A DNA stretch of 64,000 bases from Lederbergia citri (GTDB lineage Bacteria; Bacillota; Bacilli; Bacillales; Bacillaceae_C): the NCBI RefSeq assembly GCF_018343625.1, contig NZ_JAGYPG010000002.1:539280-603279 (forward strand). Direction: 5' to 3'. Each line of letters begins with the position of its first letter. Position 1 is the first letter of the stretch. This document shows positions 17,771-28,106 of the stretch, piece after piece. The translations under genes were made by a program, and so were the position numbers. Below the pieces are notes generated by a model, which worked only from the letters and a program-made list of their open reading frames with translations, was not told the DNA's origin and did not search any database.

Positions 17771-17926
17771 ATGAACAAGATATGGATCATTAAAATTTGT
17801 TTAGCTTTAGCGTTATTAATTACGGTATATAATTTTTTCATCACCGACAATCCCGATAAAACGGCAACAGGTATTATTCTGGTCCTACTCATCATTGTCA
17901 ACGCACAAACAAGTTTAAAGCGCTAG
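17771..17926 (+). CDS. Small membrane protein, 51 residues
   Basis: ATG 17771 follows AGGGGAAA at a good distance. The product has a hydrophobic segment at about residues 4-22 (IWIIKICLALALLITVYNF), a short polar turn (FITDNPDKTATG) and a second hydrophobic segment at 34-45, ending in LKR. That is two membrane helices with a positively charged end. Size and shape fit the many uncharacterised two-helix peptides of Bacillaceae. It lies alone between two minus-strand operons. Confidence 0.55.
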   Translation: MNKIWIIKICLALALLITVYNFFITDNPDKTATGIILVLLIIVNAQTSLKR

Positions 17927-18136
17927 TAGGATTAAAACGCTCTACTAAACTCGCATAAAAGTTACTGAATCCAATGTTGGGCGGTCTTGTACACTTTCTT
18001 TACTAAAGAAGAATACAATCAATCTATATTATTAAGGCAAAAATCATCCTTTAATGGGTTTATATGTTTTTAATTTAGAAAAGAAATCAATTTTCTTTAA
18101 AAACAAACAATCCTATTTCCATTAACATGAAAAGTC

Positions 18137-18168
18137 CAAAAAAATGAGCGCCAAATTAATTTGGCGCT
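18137..18168 (-). terminator. Intrinsic terminator of the chemoreceptor gene
   Basis: AGCGCCAAA and TTTGGCGCT pair around a TTAA loop (18147-18168). On the minus strand the stem is followed by CA and seven T. Confidence 0.85.
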
Positions 18169-18236
18169 TTAGTTAACCTTTTATCCACTTTTATAGTAGC
18201 TTAACTACTAGGAATACAAAAATTATGAGGGGTGTC

Positions 18237-19931
18237 CTACGCACGAAATTCTTCTATCACATTCCCAAGGTTTTTTGCTAAATCGTCTAGTGAGCCCGCT
18301 TCTTTTGCTACTTCGTCAATAGAAGCTATTTGTTCTTCTGTGGAGGCAGCAACCATTTCCGTACTTGCTGCAATTTGTTGGGAAATAGAAGTGATTTGCT
18401 CCATGTTCTCTGCCATATCGTTTGCTCTTTCACTTACTACACTCACAACATTCACTACTTCTTTTGCTTCATTTAACACTTTTTCAATCGAAGCCGCAAT
18501 GTCATCAAAGGCGATTTCCGACTTTTCGACCATGCCCATTCCTTCTGTTAAAACTTCTGCTCCTCTTGTCATCGATTGAACAGCATGTTCCGTCTCCACT
18601 AAAATGGTTTCAATAATATCCCTGATTTGAAAAGTAGATTCCGCTGTTTTTTCCGCAAGCTTTCTGACTTCGTTCGCAACTACAAGAAAGCCTCTTCCAT
18701 GTTCCCCTGCACGAGTAGCTTCAATAGTTGCATTTAAGGATAGCAAATTCGTTTGATTGGCAATTTCACTAATTAAGTTCACGATTTGATCAATCTGTGC
18801 TGACTTTTGCCCTAAGGAATATATTTTTTCTGCAGCATCATTTACGGTTGTTTGACAATAAGTCATTTGCTCTACTGTCCTATTAACTAATTGGTGCCCG
18901 TTATTGGCTTTCTCATTTGCTTCGTTAGCTGATATTTCGACTGTACGAATAGAAGATTCAACACGATGAATGCCAGTAGATATTTCAGACATATTTTCTG
19001 CACTTTCGATGGATGATTGAACTTGGTTATCCATACCAACAGCGACTTCACCTACTGCTGCTGCAATTTGTTCAGTGACAAGTTTGGCATCATTAGAAGC
19101 CGCTCGTAGATTTCCGGAGGTTGCTGTTACAGAAAGTGTACTCTTTTCTAAATGTCCGATTAACGTATGGAGACTTCCAATCATATGGTTAAAGCCCATC
19201 AAGAGTGCTTCAATCTCTTTCGCAAAAGAATTCTCTTGAATTTTTCCCTGAAAATCTCCTTTAGCTACATTTTCCATTGATCTCTTTAATAATGAAATCG
19301 AAGAAACCATTTTATGTATGATAATAAATACCAAAATAGTTGCTATAAAAATAGAGATTAGCGTCATTAAAATAGTAATGTTTCGATACTCATAGACAGG
19401 CTGTAAATAATCACGATCATAAAGTGCGATTACATATAACGAATCATCCATTTCAACTTGATAGGCCAAAGAAACAGTTAAGCCCTCAACATGATATATT
19501 CCTTGTTTTTGTTTATACATTTTCTCAATTTCTGCTTGAGGTATAGTAGGAATTTCACTTTTAAAGCCCTTAAATGGGACGATTTTCCCTTCTTTTGTAA
19601 CATGAAATTGCATCGGTTTCACATTACTTTCTGTAAATGCGTTTGCATTTTGTTGAAGAGCATACGCCAGCTTCCTGTCAAATTCTTTTTTAGAAGCCGA
19701 TGATTTAAGCATCGTAATTTTTTCCGTCAAAACCTCTGCTGAAGAACGGAGTTGCTGCGCAATCGCATTCTTCGTTAATTGCTTATTTTTTTCATAGCTC
19801 ACATATGCAATGCTGATAGAAGATAATGAAATGACGAACATAATAGGAATAACCAACAAAGTTTGTAAACTCAATCTCAACTTGATTCTTCTAGTATGTA
19901 ATTTTTTCAATTGGTCCACTCGTTTCTTCAC
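18237..19931 (-). CDS. Methyl-accepting chemotaxis protein
   Basis: The protein has 564 residues. A membrane helix at about 25-46 is followed by a compact extracellular sensor (about 47-180) and a second helix at about 183-205. A HAMP-like region ([19 protein letters not shown]) leads to a long cytoplasmic coiled coil with the signalling tip [20 protein letters not shown] and [20 protein letters not shown]. Signals from the outside are passed to CheA/CheW. The sensor is of the short, uncharacterised type, so the ligand is unknown. It is a lone gene between sugar-uptake operons, suggesting taxis to a substrate of these systems. The GTG start at 19931 lacks a strong ribosome site and may not be exact. 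Confidence 0.92.
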   Translation of the reverse strand: MKKRVDQLKKLHTRRIKLRLSLQTLLVIPIMFVISLSSISIAYVSYEKNKQLTKNAIAQQLRSSAEVLTEKITMLKSSASKKEFDRKLAYALQQNANAFTESNVKPMQFHVTKEGKIVPFKGFKSEIPTIPQAEIEKMYKQKQGIYHVEGLTVSLAYQVEMDDSLYVIALYDRDYLQPVYEYRNITILMTLISIFIATILVFIIIHKMVSSISLLKRSMENVAKGDFQGKIQENSFAKEIEALLMGFNHMIGSLHTLIGHLEKSTLSVTATSGNLRAASNDAKLVTEQIAAAVGEVAVGMDNQVQSSIESAENMSEISTGIHRVESSIRTVEISANEANEKANNGHQLVNRTVEQMTYCQTTVNDAAEKIYSLGQKSAQIDQIVNLISEIANQTNLLSLNATIEATRAGEHGRGFLVVANEVRKLAEKTAESTFQIRDIIETILVETEHAVQSMTRGAEVLTEGMGMVEKSEIAFDDIAASIEKVLNEAKEVVNVVSVVSERANDMAENMEQITSISQQIAASTEMVAASTEEQIASIDEVAKEAGSLDDLAKNLGNVIEEFRA

Positions 19932-20199
19932 ATAGTTAATTGTGTATGTAAAAGGACTTTATTCCTATTACCATTAAAGACCATAAAGATTAATTTTATG
20001 TGAAGACTGTGTAAAGTTTATATGTAGAATGATTGGAATACAAAGAAATAAAAAAGTCCATCTCGGCATTAGAGATAGTTTCACCATTTTGCCCAACTCA
20101 ACAATCATAGCTAAGACGATTAAAAATTATATTCAACGATTCACGGCAGTTTCTTAGCAAAAAAAAATAGCTTCTATATCAAATATATTTATTATATTA

Positions 20200-20345
20200 C
20201 AACTACCACTTGATTCCTTTCATTTGCTTTCGCCTTATATAATGCCGAGTCAGATCTGTCTATTAATTTCAGGACTTTACCCCATTAAATTCTGATACAC
20301 CTATCCTCATCGTGACTCGTATAGGTGAATATTCTTCCGACAGTA
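20200..20345 (-). pseudogene. Decayed 3' fragment of a GGDEF gene
   Basis: The stretch is closely similar at nucleotide level to the end of the membrane diguanylate cyclase gene at about 25015-25145. Both share the region encoding SEYNG, LKLIDRSDSALYKAK and NQVVV, but this copy has substitutions and indels and no open frame. Upstream of about 20345 the similarity fades. It lies on the opposite side of the LplABC-type operon from the intact gene and is oriented the same way. Confidence 0.75.
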
Positions 20346-20848
20346 GACATACATCTATACCTTTTAGACCAACGTTACATATGATGTTTTAATTATCACT
20401 GTTCTATAAATAACAACATGATTTCTTATGGTTCATGACAAAAAGCTCGATATCTCCCTCGTACAAAAATATTTTAAAAGAATCTTAGAGACTTATAAAC
20501 ATGGAGGTCCACATTAAGATTTTAATTGAAAAGAGGATAGAAAAACCCGTATGGTACATATCATCTTTATCTAATCTCCTGCGATTTTTCATGCGTTATT
20601 TTTCTTTTTTTCGCTCGTTTCCAGATCACCATAATGTCGCAGTACCAATACGAGTTTGCTACACTAGCCCTCCTTTCAAAAACATATAATTGTTCATACT
20701 CCATTCATTCTACTCCAGTTTTCATCGGAATATTTGCATTGATCCCGAATGTCTATCTTTTTTTGTGCAAAAAAGGAATCAGTCATAAGTTGGTAGAGAT
20801 TTGAACTCTCTACTTACACAATTAATTTCTAAACAAGGAGGATCTCTA
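20346..20848 (+). other. Leader region of the LplA-like gene; no other gene seen
   Basis: About 500 bp between the GGDEF fragment and the binding-protein gene. I find no coding region with a ribosome site, no terminator and no recognisable riboswitch. The promoter of the transporter operon should lie here but no convincing -35/-10 pair was picked. Confidence 0.4.
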
Positions 20849-22423
20849 TTGAAAAAAATTCTTTTATTATCTTTTACGTTAATGTTTTCTGTCATTATGA
20901 TCATCGGTTGTTCTAAAGAATCTTACGGTGGAAAAGAACCTAGTGCTAAGGAAGTCGACGATGGTTCAAAAAGAATGACGATCTCGCTAATGGTACCTGT
21001 GCAACAGGGAGGCGGTTGGGAAGACAAAAATCACCCGACCATTAAGTATGTTGAAGACAAATTTAATATTATCTTAGATATTCGCTGGGTACCTGGGGGC
21101 AAAGAATATAGAAAAACTTTGAACAGCTTAGCTGCCTCCAAAGATTTACCTGACATGTATTTTTTAAATGAACCTGTTCAGTTTCGAAAATGGCAGAAGA
21201 ATGGAGCTTTTGTTGATTTGAAGCCTTATTTAAAAGAATTCCCGAAGTTAGAAAGTGAATTTTCACAAGATGCAATGGATGTGTTTAATGAACCAGGAAA
21301 AATTTACGGATTCCCTAAATACACGATGAAATACGATAACGCTTTATGGGTTCGAAAAGATTGGCTGGACAAATTGGGTATTCCCATTCCAAGTCCCGAG
21401 GAATTTACAATTGAAAAGTTTTATGAAATCTCAAAAGCTTTTGTGGAACAAGATCCAGGTGGAAATGGAAAAGGCGGCACAGTTGGTTTCACAAATGAAT
21501 TTGGTACATCGACGGGTTTAGGTAAAAATCGAAACGCCTTTCTTCAAGCAGCTTTTGGGATTGCTTATGAGTGGAAGGAGCAGGACGGTAGATTAGTAAA
21601 AATGGAGGAACAAAACGAGGAATGGAAGGGTCTTTTAACCTTCTTAAGTAAAGCTTACGAAGAAAATGTATTTGATCACAACTTCGCAACCAATGTTGGA
21701 AGTGATATTGAGGCATTAGTAGAAGGAAATAAAATCGGCTGGGAGATCGCTGGTCCCGGCGATATTAAACAAAAAGAGAAAGTATTAAAACAAATTGTGC
21801 CAGAGGCGGAATTCGTTATGATTCCTTATCCACCTAAAGGTCCTAAAGGTGAATCAGGTTTGTTGGTTACAGTACAAGGACGAGGAAAGCTAGTTTTGAA
21901 TGCCAATATGGAAGAGGAAAAAATTCATCGTATTTTAGAATGGCTAGATTGGTGGATTACGGAAGAAGGTACGAGAGTGATGAAAGATGGTCCCGAAGGA
22001 GAGATTTGGGAGAAAAACGCAGATGGCAAAGTTGTCCTAACAGAAAAAGGGATGGAATATGAGAATCAAATTAATCTATTAAATAACTGGATATTCCGTG
22101 CGGCCAGGGATGACTTCAATATTCATGGATGGACTCCGGAAGAAGAACAATACGATGCTGATTTCCAGAACGTAGTTGATCAATATGCTTCAGAATGGAA
22201 AGATGCAGGAGATCTTTATGCGATTAATTCTCCAACTTTCCAACAGCGTTCCAAAGATCTTACAGCTGATTTCAATGAAGGGATCGCCAATATCATTGCC
22301 GGAAGAAAGCCGGTTGACTATATTGATGAAGTAATTGCTCGTTGGAAAGCAAACGGTGGAGATAAAATAATCGAAGAGGTAAATAAGTCTTATCAAAAAC
22401 AAAAAGCCAAAAAGAAAGCGTAA
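20849..22423 (+). CDS. Sugar-binding lipoprotein, LplA/YtcQ type
   Basis: This 524-residue protein starts at TTG 20849 behind AAGGAGG and has a lipoprotein signal (MKKILLLSFTLMFSVIMIIGC). It belongs to the large cluster of extracellular solute-binding proteins that includes LplA and YtcQ of Bacillus, typically about 500 residues and used for plant-polysaccharide oligosaccharides. Typical stretches are DLPDMYFLNEP, GKIYGFPKYTMKYDNALWVRKDWLDKLG and DDFNIHGWTPEEEQYD. It forms an importer with the two permeases downstream. No ATPase gene is present, as usual for this class, which shares an MsmX-like ATPase. No hydrolase accompanies it here. Confidence 0.88.
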   Translation: MKKILLLSFTLMFSVIMIIGCSKESYGGKEPSAKEVDDGSKRMTISLMVPVQQGGGWEDKNHPTIKYVEDKFNIILDIRWVPGGKEYRKTLNSLAASKDLPDMYFLNEPVQFRKWQKNGAFVDLKPYLKEFPKLESEFSQDAMDVFNEPGKIYGFPKYTMKYDNALWVRKDWLDKLGIPIPSPEEFTIEKFYEISKAFVEQDPGGNGKGGTVGFTNEFGTSTGLGKNRNAFLQAAFGIAYEWKEQDGRLVKMEEQNEEWKGLLTFLSKAYEENVFDHNFATNVGSDIEALVEGNKIGWEIAGPGDIKQKEKVLKQIVPEAEFVMIPYPPKGPKGESGLLVTVQGRGKLVLNANMEEEKIHRILEWLDWWITEEGTRVMKDGPEGEIWEKNADGKVVLTEKGMEYENQINLLNNWIFRAARDDFNIHGWTPEEEQYDADFQNVVDQYASEWKDAGDLYAINSPTFQQRSKDLTADFNEGIANIIAGRKPVDYIDEVIARWKANGGDKIIEEVNKSYQKQKAKKKA

Positions 22424-22573
22424 GGCGCCAGTTACCCTCGACAAGCAAATGTTCTGAGGCGCAAATAGTCTGCTCTTTGACTTTTAGCAACTCAAGATAT
22501 TTGAGCTGGAGCCGATGGCGACTGAAGCTAGAAAAAAAATAAAGGGAAGGGCATCTCGCTCTTCCTTATTAAA
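22424..22573 (+). other. Intercistronic region with hairpins after the LplA-like gene
   Basis: Between the binding-protein and first permease genes are CTCAA/TTGAG and, at 22545-22565, GGAAGGGC/GCTCTTCC (5-nt loop). The block also contains GGCGCCAGTTACCCTCGAC and GGAGCCGATGGCGACTGAAGC, which resemble dispersed intergenic elements of Bacillaceae; that likeness is from memory. Confidence 0.45.
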
Positions 22574-23569
22574 ATGAAAGAAGCAAGGGAGCAAGTGCAG
22601 CCAATGAGATTGAGAACCAATAAATTAACTTCAACGGTGGGAACCCTACCAACACCGATCCGCCCAAAAAAGACTGGATTCAACCTTAAACGCACATGGC
22701 CAATTTACATGATGATCCTACCCGGCTTTTTATTTTTTATCATTTTTAAGTATATTCCAATGGTTGGGATTGTCATAGCCTTTCAAAACTATGATCCCAT
22801 TCAAGGCTTTTTGGGAAGCAGTTGGGCAGGGTTCGAAAACTTTGAAAGACTTTTTACAACAAGGAATTTCTGGCCGTTAATGGCGAACACGATTATCCTA
22901 AGTGCTCTCGATATTGTATTTTTCTTTCCAATGCCAATTATTTTAGCCATTTTATTAAATGAAGTAAGACGAAAGTGGTTTAAAGCTGTGACACAGACCA
23001 TCTTTTTTGCACCACATTTTTTATCTTGGGTCGTTATTGTGGCTATAACCGTTGTGCTATTTGCTGCACGAGATGGGGGAGTCAATATCCTTCTGAGAGA
23101 CTTAGGATTTAATACAATTGAACCGTTAACAACACCAGCTGGTTTTCGAATTACTTGGATATTACACAATATTTGGCAAGGAACCGGTTGGGGAGCGATT
23201 ATTTTTTTGGCAGCAATCTCGGGGGTAAATCCCAATTTATATGAAGTTGCCTCGATTGACGGAGCTGGGAGACTACGGCAAATGTGGCATATTACGTTGC
23301 CAGCCATACGCGGTGTAATCATTGTCTTATTTATTTTACGATTAGGCGCATTTATGGATATTGGGTTTGAACATGTATTATTATTGCAGAATCCGTTAAA
23401 TATGCAGACTTCAGACATATTTGATACGTATATTTATCGGACAGGTATATTAATGGGGAACTTCAGTTATACGACAGCTGTAGGAATTTTTAAAGGGGTT
23501 ATAGGTCTTATCCTAGTTGTCGGAGCCAATAAAGTGGTTAAAAAGCTCGGGGAGGAGGGGATTTTTTGA
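22574..23569 (+). CDS. Sugar ABC transporter permease, LplB type
   Basis: This 331-residue protein has about six membrane helices, the first at about 38-60 (YMMILPGFLFFIIFKYIPM). The EAA loop EVASIDGAGRLRQMWHITLPAIRG contacts the ATPase. It pairs with the LplC-type permease that follows with overlapping stop/start codons. The start is uncertain: ATG 22574 follows a hairpin without a clear ribosome site, while in-frame ATG 22604 has AAGGGAG 12 bases upstream. Confidence 0.88.
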   Translation: MKEAREQVQPMRLRTNKLTSTVGTLPTPIRPKKTGFNLKRTWPIYMMILPGFLFFIIFKYIPMVGIVIAFQNYDPIQGFLGSSWAGFENFERLFTTRNFWPLMANTIILSALDIVFFFPMPIILAILLNEVRRKWFKAVTQTIFFAPHFLSWVVIVAITVVLFAARDGGVNILLRDLGFNTIEPLTTPAGFRITWILHNIWQGTGWGAIIFLAAISGVNPNLYEVASIDGAGRLRQMWHITLPAIRGVIIVLFILRLGAFMDIGFEHVLLLQNPLNMQTSDIFDTYIYRTGILMGNFSYTTAVGIFKGVIGLILVVGANKVVKKLGEEGIF

Positions 23570-24441
23570 TGGCAAAGTACAACCCACAAGGACGGAATGT
23601 AGTCCTTGAAATAATGGTGTATGGCCTACTTATTATCGGGGTAATCATCATCATACTCCCGATCCTCTACGTTGTAATGACTTCTTTTGCGACAGAAAAG
23701 GAATATTTAACCCATCGCTTTTTTATTTTTCCACATGAATTTACTTTGGAAGGCTATCGCTATTTATTGCAGAATGAATCTTTTTTGAGAGCGTTTTGGA
23801 ATGCAGTTGAAATAACGGTCGTTGGTACATTCATCAACATTATCCTCACAACTTTAATGGCCTACGGTTTATCCAAAAAATTTATTAAAGGTCGTGCCTT
23901 TCTTAATTTTATCGTCGTGTTCACATTGATCTTTTCAGGTGGGATGATTCCAACTTATTTAGTTGTCAATAGCTTGGGACTGTTGAACACATATGGGGCA
24001 CTTTGGTTTTCTACAGCGATTGCACCGTTTAATTTGATTGTGATGCGCAGCTTTTTTACTAGACTTCCAGATGAATTATTTGATTCCGCACGAATTGATG
24101 GTGCCGGTGAATGGCGTATACTTTTCACTATTGTACTTCCATTATCAAAACCAGTAATTGCAACGTTCACTTTATTTTACATGGTCTATAATTGGAACAC
24201 GTATTTCCACGCCATTTTATATTTAAACGATAATAATAAATGGCCATTGCAAGTTTTCTTAAAATTGATGCTTGTGAAAGGGGATGCCGATTTAGGGCAA
24301 CAGGAAATCCAAGGTGTCAACTTCACTCATTCAGCAAGAATGGCGGCCATTCTCATAACTGCCATTCCACTGTTATGTGTTTACCCCTTTTTCCAAAAAC
24401 ATTTTTACAAGGGAATGTTGCTTGGATCTATAAAAGATTAG
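23569..24441 (+). CDS. Sugar ABC transporter permease, LplC type
   Basis: This 290-residue protein has about six membrane helices and the EAA loop ELFDSARIDGAGEWRILFTIVLPLSKP. The C-terminus HFYKGMLLGSIKD is typical of LplC/YtcP-type permeases. ATG 23569 overlaps the stop of the first permease gene (TGATG) behind GGGGAGGAGGGG. It completes a two-permease channel for the LplA-like lipoprotein. A weak hairpin (AGGGTC...GACCCT) at about 24550-24582 may terminate the operon. Confidence 0.88.
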   Translation: MAKYNPQGRNVVLEIMVYGLLIIGVIIIILPILYVVMTSFATEKEYLTHRFFIFPHEFTLEGYRYLLQNESFLRAFWNAVEITVVGTFINIILTTLMAYGLSKKFIKGRAFLNFIVVFTLIFSGGMIPTYLVVNSLGLLNTYGALWFSTAIAPFNLIVMRSFFTRLPDELFDSARIDGAGEWRILFTIVLPLSKPVIATFTLFYMVYNWNTYFHAILYLNDNNKWPLQVFLKLMLVKGDADLGQQEIQGVNFTHSARMAAILITAIPLLCVYPFFQKHFYKGMLLGSIKD

Positions 24442-24639
24442 TCTTAGCGGAAATGCATCGCGGCATAACTTCATGATATGTCACAATGATTTCGTGGCAT
24501 CGGATGGATTCGCGGGTATCATTACATGAAAATCACAATTATTCCACACAGGGTCGTTCTCCTAATTATATAGAGATGACCCTAAATTTTAAAATTCAAT
24601 GCCCGTTTTCATAAATCCCTTTGGCAGCCCGAAAAAAAG

Positions 24640-24683
24640 CTTAGGCGGCACAACTAGCAATTAAGCTAGTTGTGTCGCCTAAG
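24640..24683 (-). terminator. Long perfect-type hairpin with minus-strand T run
   Basis: CTTAGGCGGCACAACTAGC and GCTAGTTGTGTCGCCTAAG pair over 19 bp with one G-U and a 6-nt loop. On the minus strand GC and a run of T follow, so it can terminate transcripts arriving from the diguanylate cyclase gene about 320 bp away. Confidence 0.6.
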
Positions 24684-24752
24684 TGTCCTCCTAAGAAAAA
24701 AGACACCGCTAAGTTGTTAAAAGCAGTGAAGAATTTTAAGCTTAATAATTCA

Positions 24753-24796
24753 CCTTTTTTCTTTTTAGATGGTTGAACAATACGGTTAGTTACATA
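24753..24796 (-). repeat. Dispersed element, copy A (shared with 48386-48429)
   Basis: CCTTTTTTCTTTTTAGA, GGTTG and GTTACA are shared with the second copy. Read on the minus strand both encode VTN-I-QPSKKKKG in an open frame: here it continues ELLSLKFF until a stop inside the 24640 hairpin. The inverted octamers ATGCCCGT (about 24600) and ACGGGCAT (about 24838) flank this block. It may be a degenerate gene end or a small mobile element. Confidence 0.4.
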
Positions 24797-25006
24797 GGGG
24801 AAATCATCGTTATTCAAGACCTATAACTTCTAAAAATACGGGCATTATGTACCTAATGTGAAGGCAAACATTATAAATACATCCTATACGTAAAATTTAT
24901 TATTGATCATTTAATTCCTTATGTAAAAAACACACTATCAATGTGCAAAGATATGACTTTAGTACTATCACATTAGCAATAAAGTAACTTTTACATAAAA
25001 ATATTT

Positions 25007-25843
25007 TTATTCAGCAACAACCACTTGATTCCTTCCATTTTCTTTAGCCTTATATAATGCAGAGTCAGCTCTGTCTATTAATTTCAGGACTTCTCCCCCA
25101 TTATATTCCGATACACCCATACTAATCGTTACTTGTATAGGTTCATGATTATATTCAAAAGGAGTTTCGGCAATCAATTTTCGTAATCTATCAGCTACCT
25201 TTTCAGCTGTATTAATAGTGGTTTCAGGTAAAAAGATAGCAAATTCTTCTCCACCAATTCGAAAAAAAGTATCCGAGCCTCTTATTTCATTATTGATAGT
25301 CTTCGTCAATTCTTTTAAAACATAATCCCCACAAGGATGGCCATAATGATCATTAATCTTTTTAAAATGATCAATATCAAAGAAGATTAATTGAAGAGGT
25401 TTCCCTGATTTTAAATATTGTGAAGCGGTACCTTCTAAGAAAAGATCAAAATATCTTCGATTATAGATTCCTGTAAGCGGATCGTGAACAACCAATTCAT
25501 GTAATTTATCGGTCATCATTTTAACTTTTATTCGATAATAAGCAACGCAAAATAATATAATAGTGTTCACCATTGGATTCATGATCAATATTTTTAACCG
25601 CACAGCACTCGAATCGCCAATATCTAAAAAATAGTATTGAGTGATGATTTCAATACCTATATACCCAATAATGGTAACAATTGCTATGGCTCGCTTTGGG
25701 TATGTAATGATAATAAGGAAGCCGGGAATAAATAAAAGTGACCATAAAAATGTATAGGCTTCATCATTAAAGAATAATAGTGCGAGAATAATAGGTAAAA
25801 GTGTAGTGAAGATAATTACCCCGAGAATTGTATACTTATGCAT
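25007..25843 (-). CDS. Membrane-bound diguanylate cyclase (GGDEF)
   Basis: This 278-residue protein has about five hydrophobic segments in residues 5-130 (no recognised sensor family) and a C-terminal GGDEF domain (about 135-275). The active-site motif is GGEEF. An RxxD inhibitory site (RGSD) lies five residues before it, so the enzyme should make c-di-GMP from two GTP and be inhibited by its product. ATG 25843 follows AAAGGAAT. It starts 36 bp after the PAS-GGDEF-EAL-PilZ gene and probably shares its riboswitch-controlled transcript. A decayed copy of its 3' end lies at 20200-20345. Confidence 0.9.
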   Translation of the reverse strand: MHKYTILGVIIFTTLLPIILALLFFNDEAYTFLWSLLFIPGFLIIITYPKRAIAIVTIIGYIGIEIITQYYFLDIGDSSAVRLKILIMNPMVNTIILFCVAYYRIKVKMMTDKLHELVVHDPLTGIYNRRYFDLFLEGTASQYLKSGKPLQLIFFDIDHFKKINDHYGHPCGDYVLKELTKTINNEIRGSDTFFRIGGEEFAIFLPETTINTAEKVADRLRKLIAETPFEYNHEPIQVTISMGVSEYNGGEVLKLIDRADSALYKAKENGRNQVVVAE

Positions 25844-25879
25844 TTGTATTCCTTTCATACAGTAGTCAATCTAAAATTT

Positions 25880-28084
25880 CTATTTGTGTTTAAAGAAAGT
25901 ATTAATATCTGTTATGATAAATCGACAATCTGGCAATATTGGGTTCTTCCGAAGTCTAACCGTTAGAGTATTGATCACTTTAGCGATTTCATCTCGTTCT
26001 TGTTCCTCTATCATAAATTCCATCCCGTAATGATACACATCATCATATAATTCTTTGATCCAAACAATTTTCCCAATAAATTCAACAATCTCTCCTAGTA
26101 TTTCCGTTTCAATGCTTAATATCATGTCGGGACGTGCGGCGATTTTTATGTCAGAGACAAAACCTAAACCACCTATACTAAGATCTTGAATTAGAACTTC
26201 CGTCTTGCCTAATGATATGTCTTTTCCCATAAATTTGATTATGGTCATGTCTGCAGAAAGTGGGTGATGTAAATTTAGTCGGAAATATTTTCGTCTATTT
26301 GTAAAATCTTCGATAACCTTTTTATTTTGTAAATTGATATCTATTTTCCCCTTTTTCAGTAGTTCTTTAAATTCTTTTGCTTTAACAGGTCTACTATAAA
26401 GATATCCTTGCACTTGATTACATTTGTGTTCGCGGAGGAATGTTAATTGATCCTCTGTCTCTACCCCCTCAGCAATTACGTTAATGTTAAGACTATGAAT
26501 TAAATTAATGATCCCCTTTACAATCAATTCATCTTGATTGTTTTTACCTATTTCTTTAATAAACGTACTATCAATCTTAATGGTATCGACTTTGAATTGT
26601 TTTAAATAAGATAGAGCTGAATATCCTGTACCAAAGTCATCAAGTGATACTTTTAATCCTAATTCACTTAATTGGCGGATTACTTCAATCGCCAATTCTT
26701 CATTTTCCATCAAAGAGGTTTCTGTAATTTCAATTTCTAAAAATTGTGGGTCTAATTGAACGTCTTTCAGAATCCTTTCAATGCTTTTTACAAATTCTTT
26801 TTGCATAAATCTTTTAGCCGAAATATTGACGGCAATCGGGACTATTTTCAGGCCTTCTTCTTGCCATTTTTTATTTTGCCTACAAGCTGTTTCCTTCACC
26901 CACGTACCAATTGGGATGATTAATCCGGTATCTTCCGCTAATGAAATAAATTCTTTAGGAGACACAAGATCCCATACAGGGTGATTCCACCGTATAAGAG
27001 CTTCTGCGCCTATGATCTGATTCGTATGGATATCAATTTTAGGCTGATAATATAATTCAAATTCTTTCATATCCATTGCCTTATGAAGGCTATTTTCTAT
27101 GGAGAAAGCTTTAAACGTTTTGATATCTTTTACAGAGGAATAAGCTTTATATTGATTTTTTCCTTCTACTTTAGCGAGATTCAATGCAATGTCAGCACTT
27201 TTCATCAGTGATTGGACATCTTCCCCATCTTCTGGATAGTTACACAGCCCAATACTAGCCGTGATAAATAATTCATATTCATTAATGAAAAAAGGATTAT
27301 CCATAGAATCAATAATCTTTTTGGCTATACTAAAAGTCTTTTCAAGTTTTGTATTTGGAATGAGAATAGAAAATTCATCGCCACCTATTCGTGCTAAAAA
27401 CCATTCTTCTTGTAAGAACTTTTTTAAACGGTTAGAAATTTGTATAAGCAACTGATCACCAATTGCAGGGCCTAGCGTTTCATTAATATTTTTAAAACGA
27501 TCCAATCCTAAATACATAACTACAAAATTATGTTGCAGGGTCCTAGAAATAGTTATATTGTTTCCCAATTCTTCTTCAAACTTGAATCGATTGGGGAGAT
27601 TAGTTAATTGATCGTAATAAGCTAAGTAATAGTTATTTCTTTCCATCTGTTTACGATCTGTAATATCTCTGCCTATGATAATAAGGGCTTTTTTCGTACC
27701 ATCTTGATCAAAAATAGGCTTTGATATAACATCAAGTGTTACATTCAGACCATTTTGACGTGAAAAACTCACTTCACTTCGTTCTAATGATCCTAATTCC
27801 CACACTTTTTTCTCCTGTTCATAACGCGATAAGAAAAGTTCCCGAAATAATGGTTTTTTTAAGGCAAGTTCAGCAGATGTTTTTCCAATATATTCAGTCT
27901 CTTCCAACCCGAAGAGGGATTGAGCATATTGGTTTGCGTTGATCCAACGATCTTGTCCATCCTTAAATATGATCATATCAGGAAACGTGTTAAACAATGT
28001 TTCTAATGTTTCATATGTTTCTAACTTTTCAAGTGTGTCAAATAATTCGTGAGTATCATTAACATTATCCTGGTTTTTCAACAT
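25880..28084 (-). CDS. PAS-GGDEF-EAL-PilZ c-di-GMP turnover and sensing protein
   Basis: This 734-residue cytoplasmic protein has four domains. PAS (about 20-145; MIIFKDGQDRWINANQYA, GRDITDRKQM) is followed by GGDEF (about 155-310; ARIGGDEF), EAL (about 325-570; EALIRWNHP, VNISAKRF, ITETSLM, DDFGTGYSAL, AEGVETEDQ) and PilZ (about 590-700; RRKYFR, DLSIGG). Both catalytic motifs are intact and no RxxD site precedes GGDEF. It could therefore make or degrade c-di-GMP, with PAS sensing a small ligand or redox state and PilZ reading c-di-GMP. The start is ATG 28084 or TTG 28081 behind GAGGTG. It is preceded by its own c-di-GMP riboswitch and is the intact twin of the broken gene at 342-2536. Confidence 0.93.
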   Translation of the reverse strand: MLKNQDNVNDTHELFDTLEKLETYETLETLFNTFPDMIIFKDGQDRWINANQYAQSLFGLEETEYIGKTSAELALKKPLFRELFLSRYEQEKKVWELGSLERSEVSFSRQNGLNVTLDVISKPIFDQDGTKKALIIIGRDITDRKQMERNNYYLAYYDQLTNLPNRFKFEEELGNNITISRTLQHNFVVMYLGLDRFKNINETLGPAIGDQLLIQISNRLKKFLQEEWFLARIGGDEFSILIPNTKLEKTFSIAKKIIDSMDNPFFINEYELFITASIGLCNYPEDGEDVQSLMKSADIALNLAKVEGKNQYKAYSSVKDIKTFKAFSIENSLHKAMDMKEFELYYQPKIDIHTNQIIGAEALIRWNHPVWDLVSPKEFISLAEDTGLIIPIGTWVKETACRQNKKWQEEGLKIVPIAVNISAKRFMQKEFVKSIERILKDVQLDPQFLEIEITETSLMENEELAIEVIRQLSELGLKVSLDDFGTGYSALSYLKQFKVDTIKIDSTFIKEIGKNNQDELIVKGIINLIHSLNINVIAEGVETEDQLTFLREHKCNQVQGYLYSRPVKAKEFKELLKKGKIDINLQNKKVIEDFTNRRKYFRLNLHHPLSADMTIIKFMGKDISLGKTEVLIQDLSIGGLGFVSDIKIAARPDMILSIETEILGEIVEFIGKIVWIKELYDDVYHYGMEFMIEEQERDEIAKVINTLTVRLRKNPILPDCRFIITDINTFFKHK

Positions 28085-28106
28085 GCTCACCTCATCTTAT
28101 AAAAAT

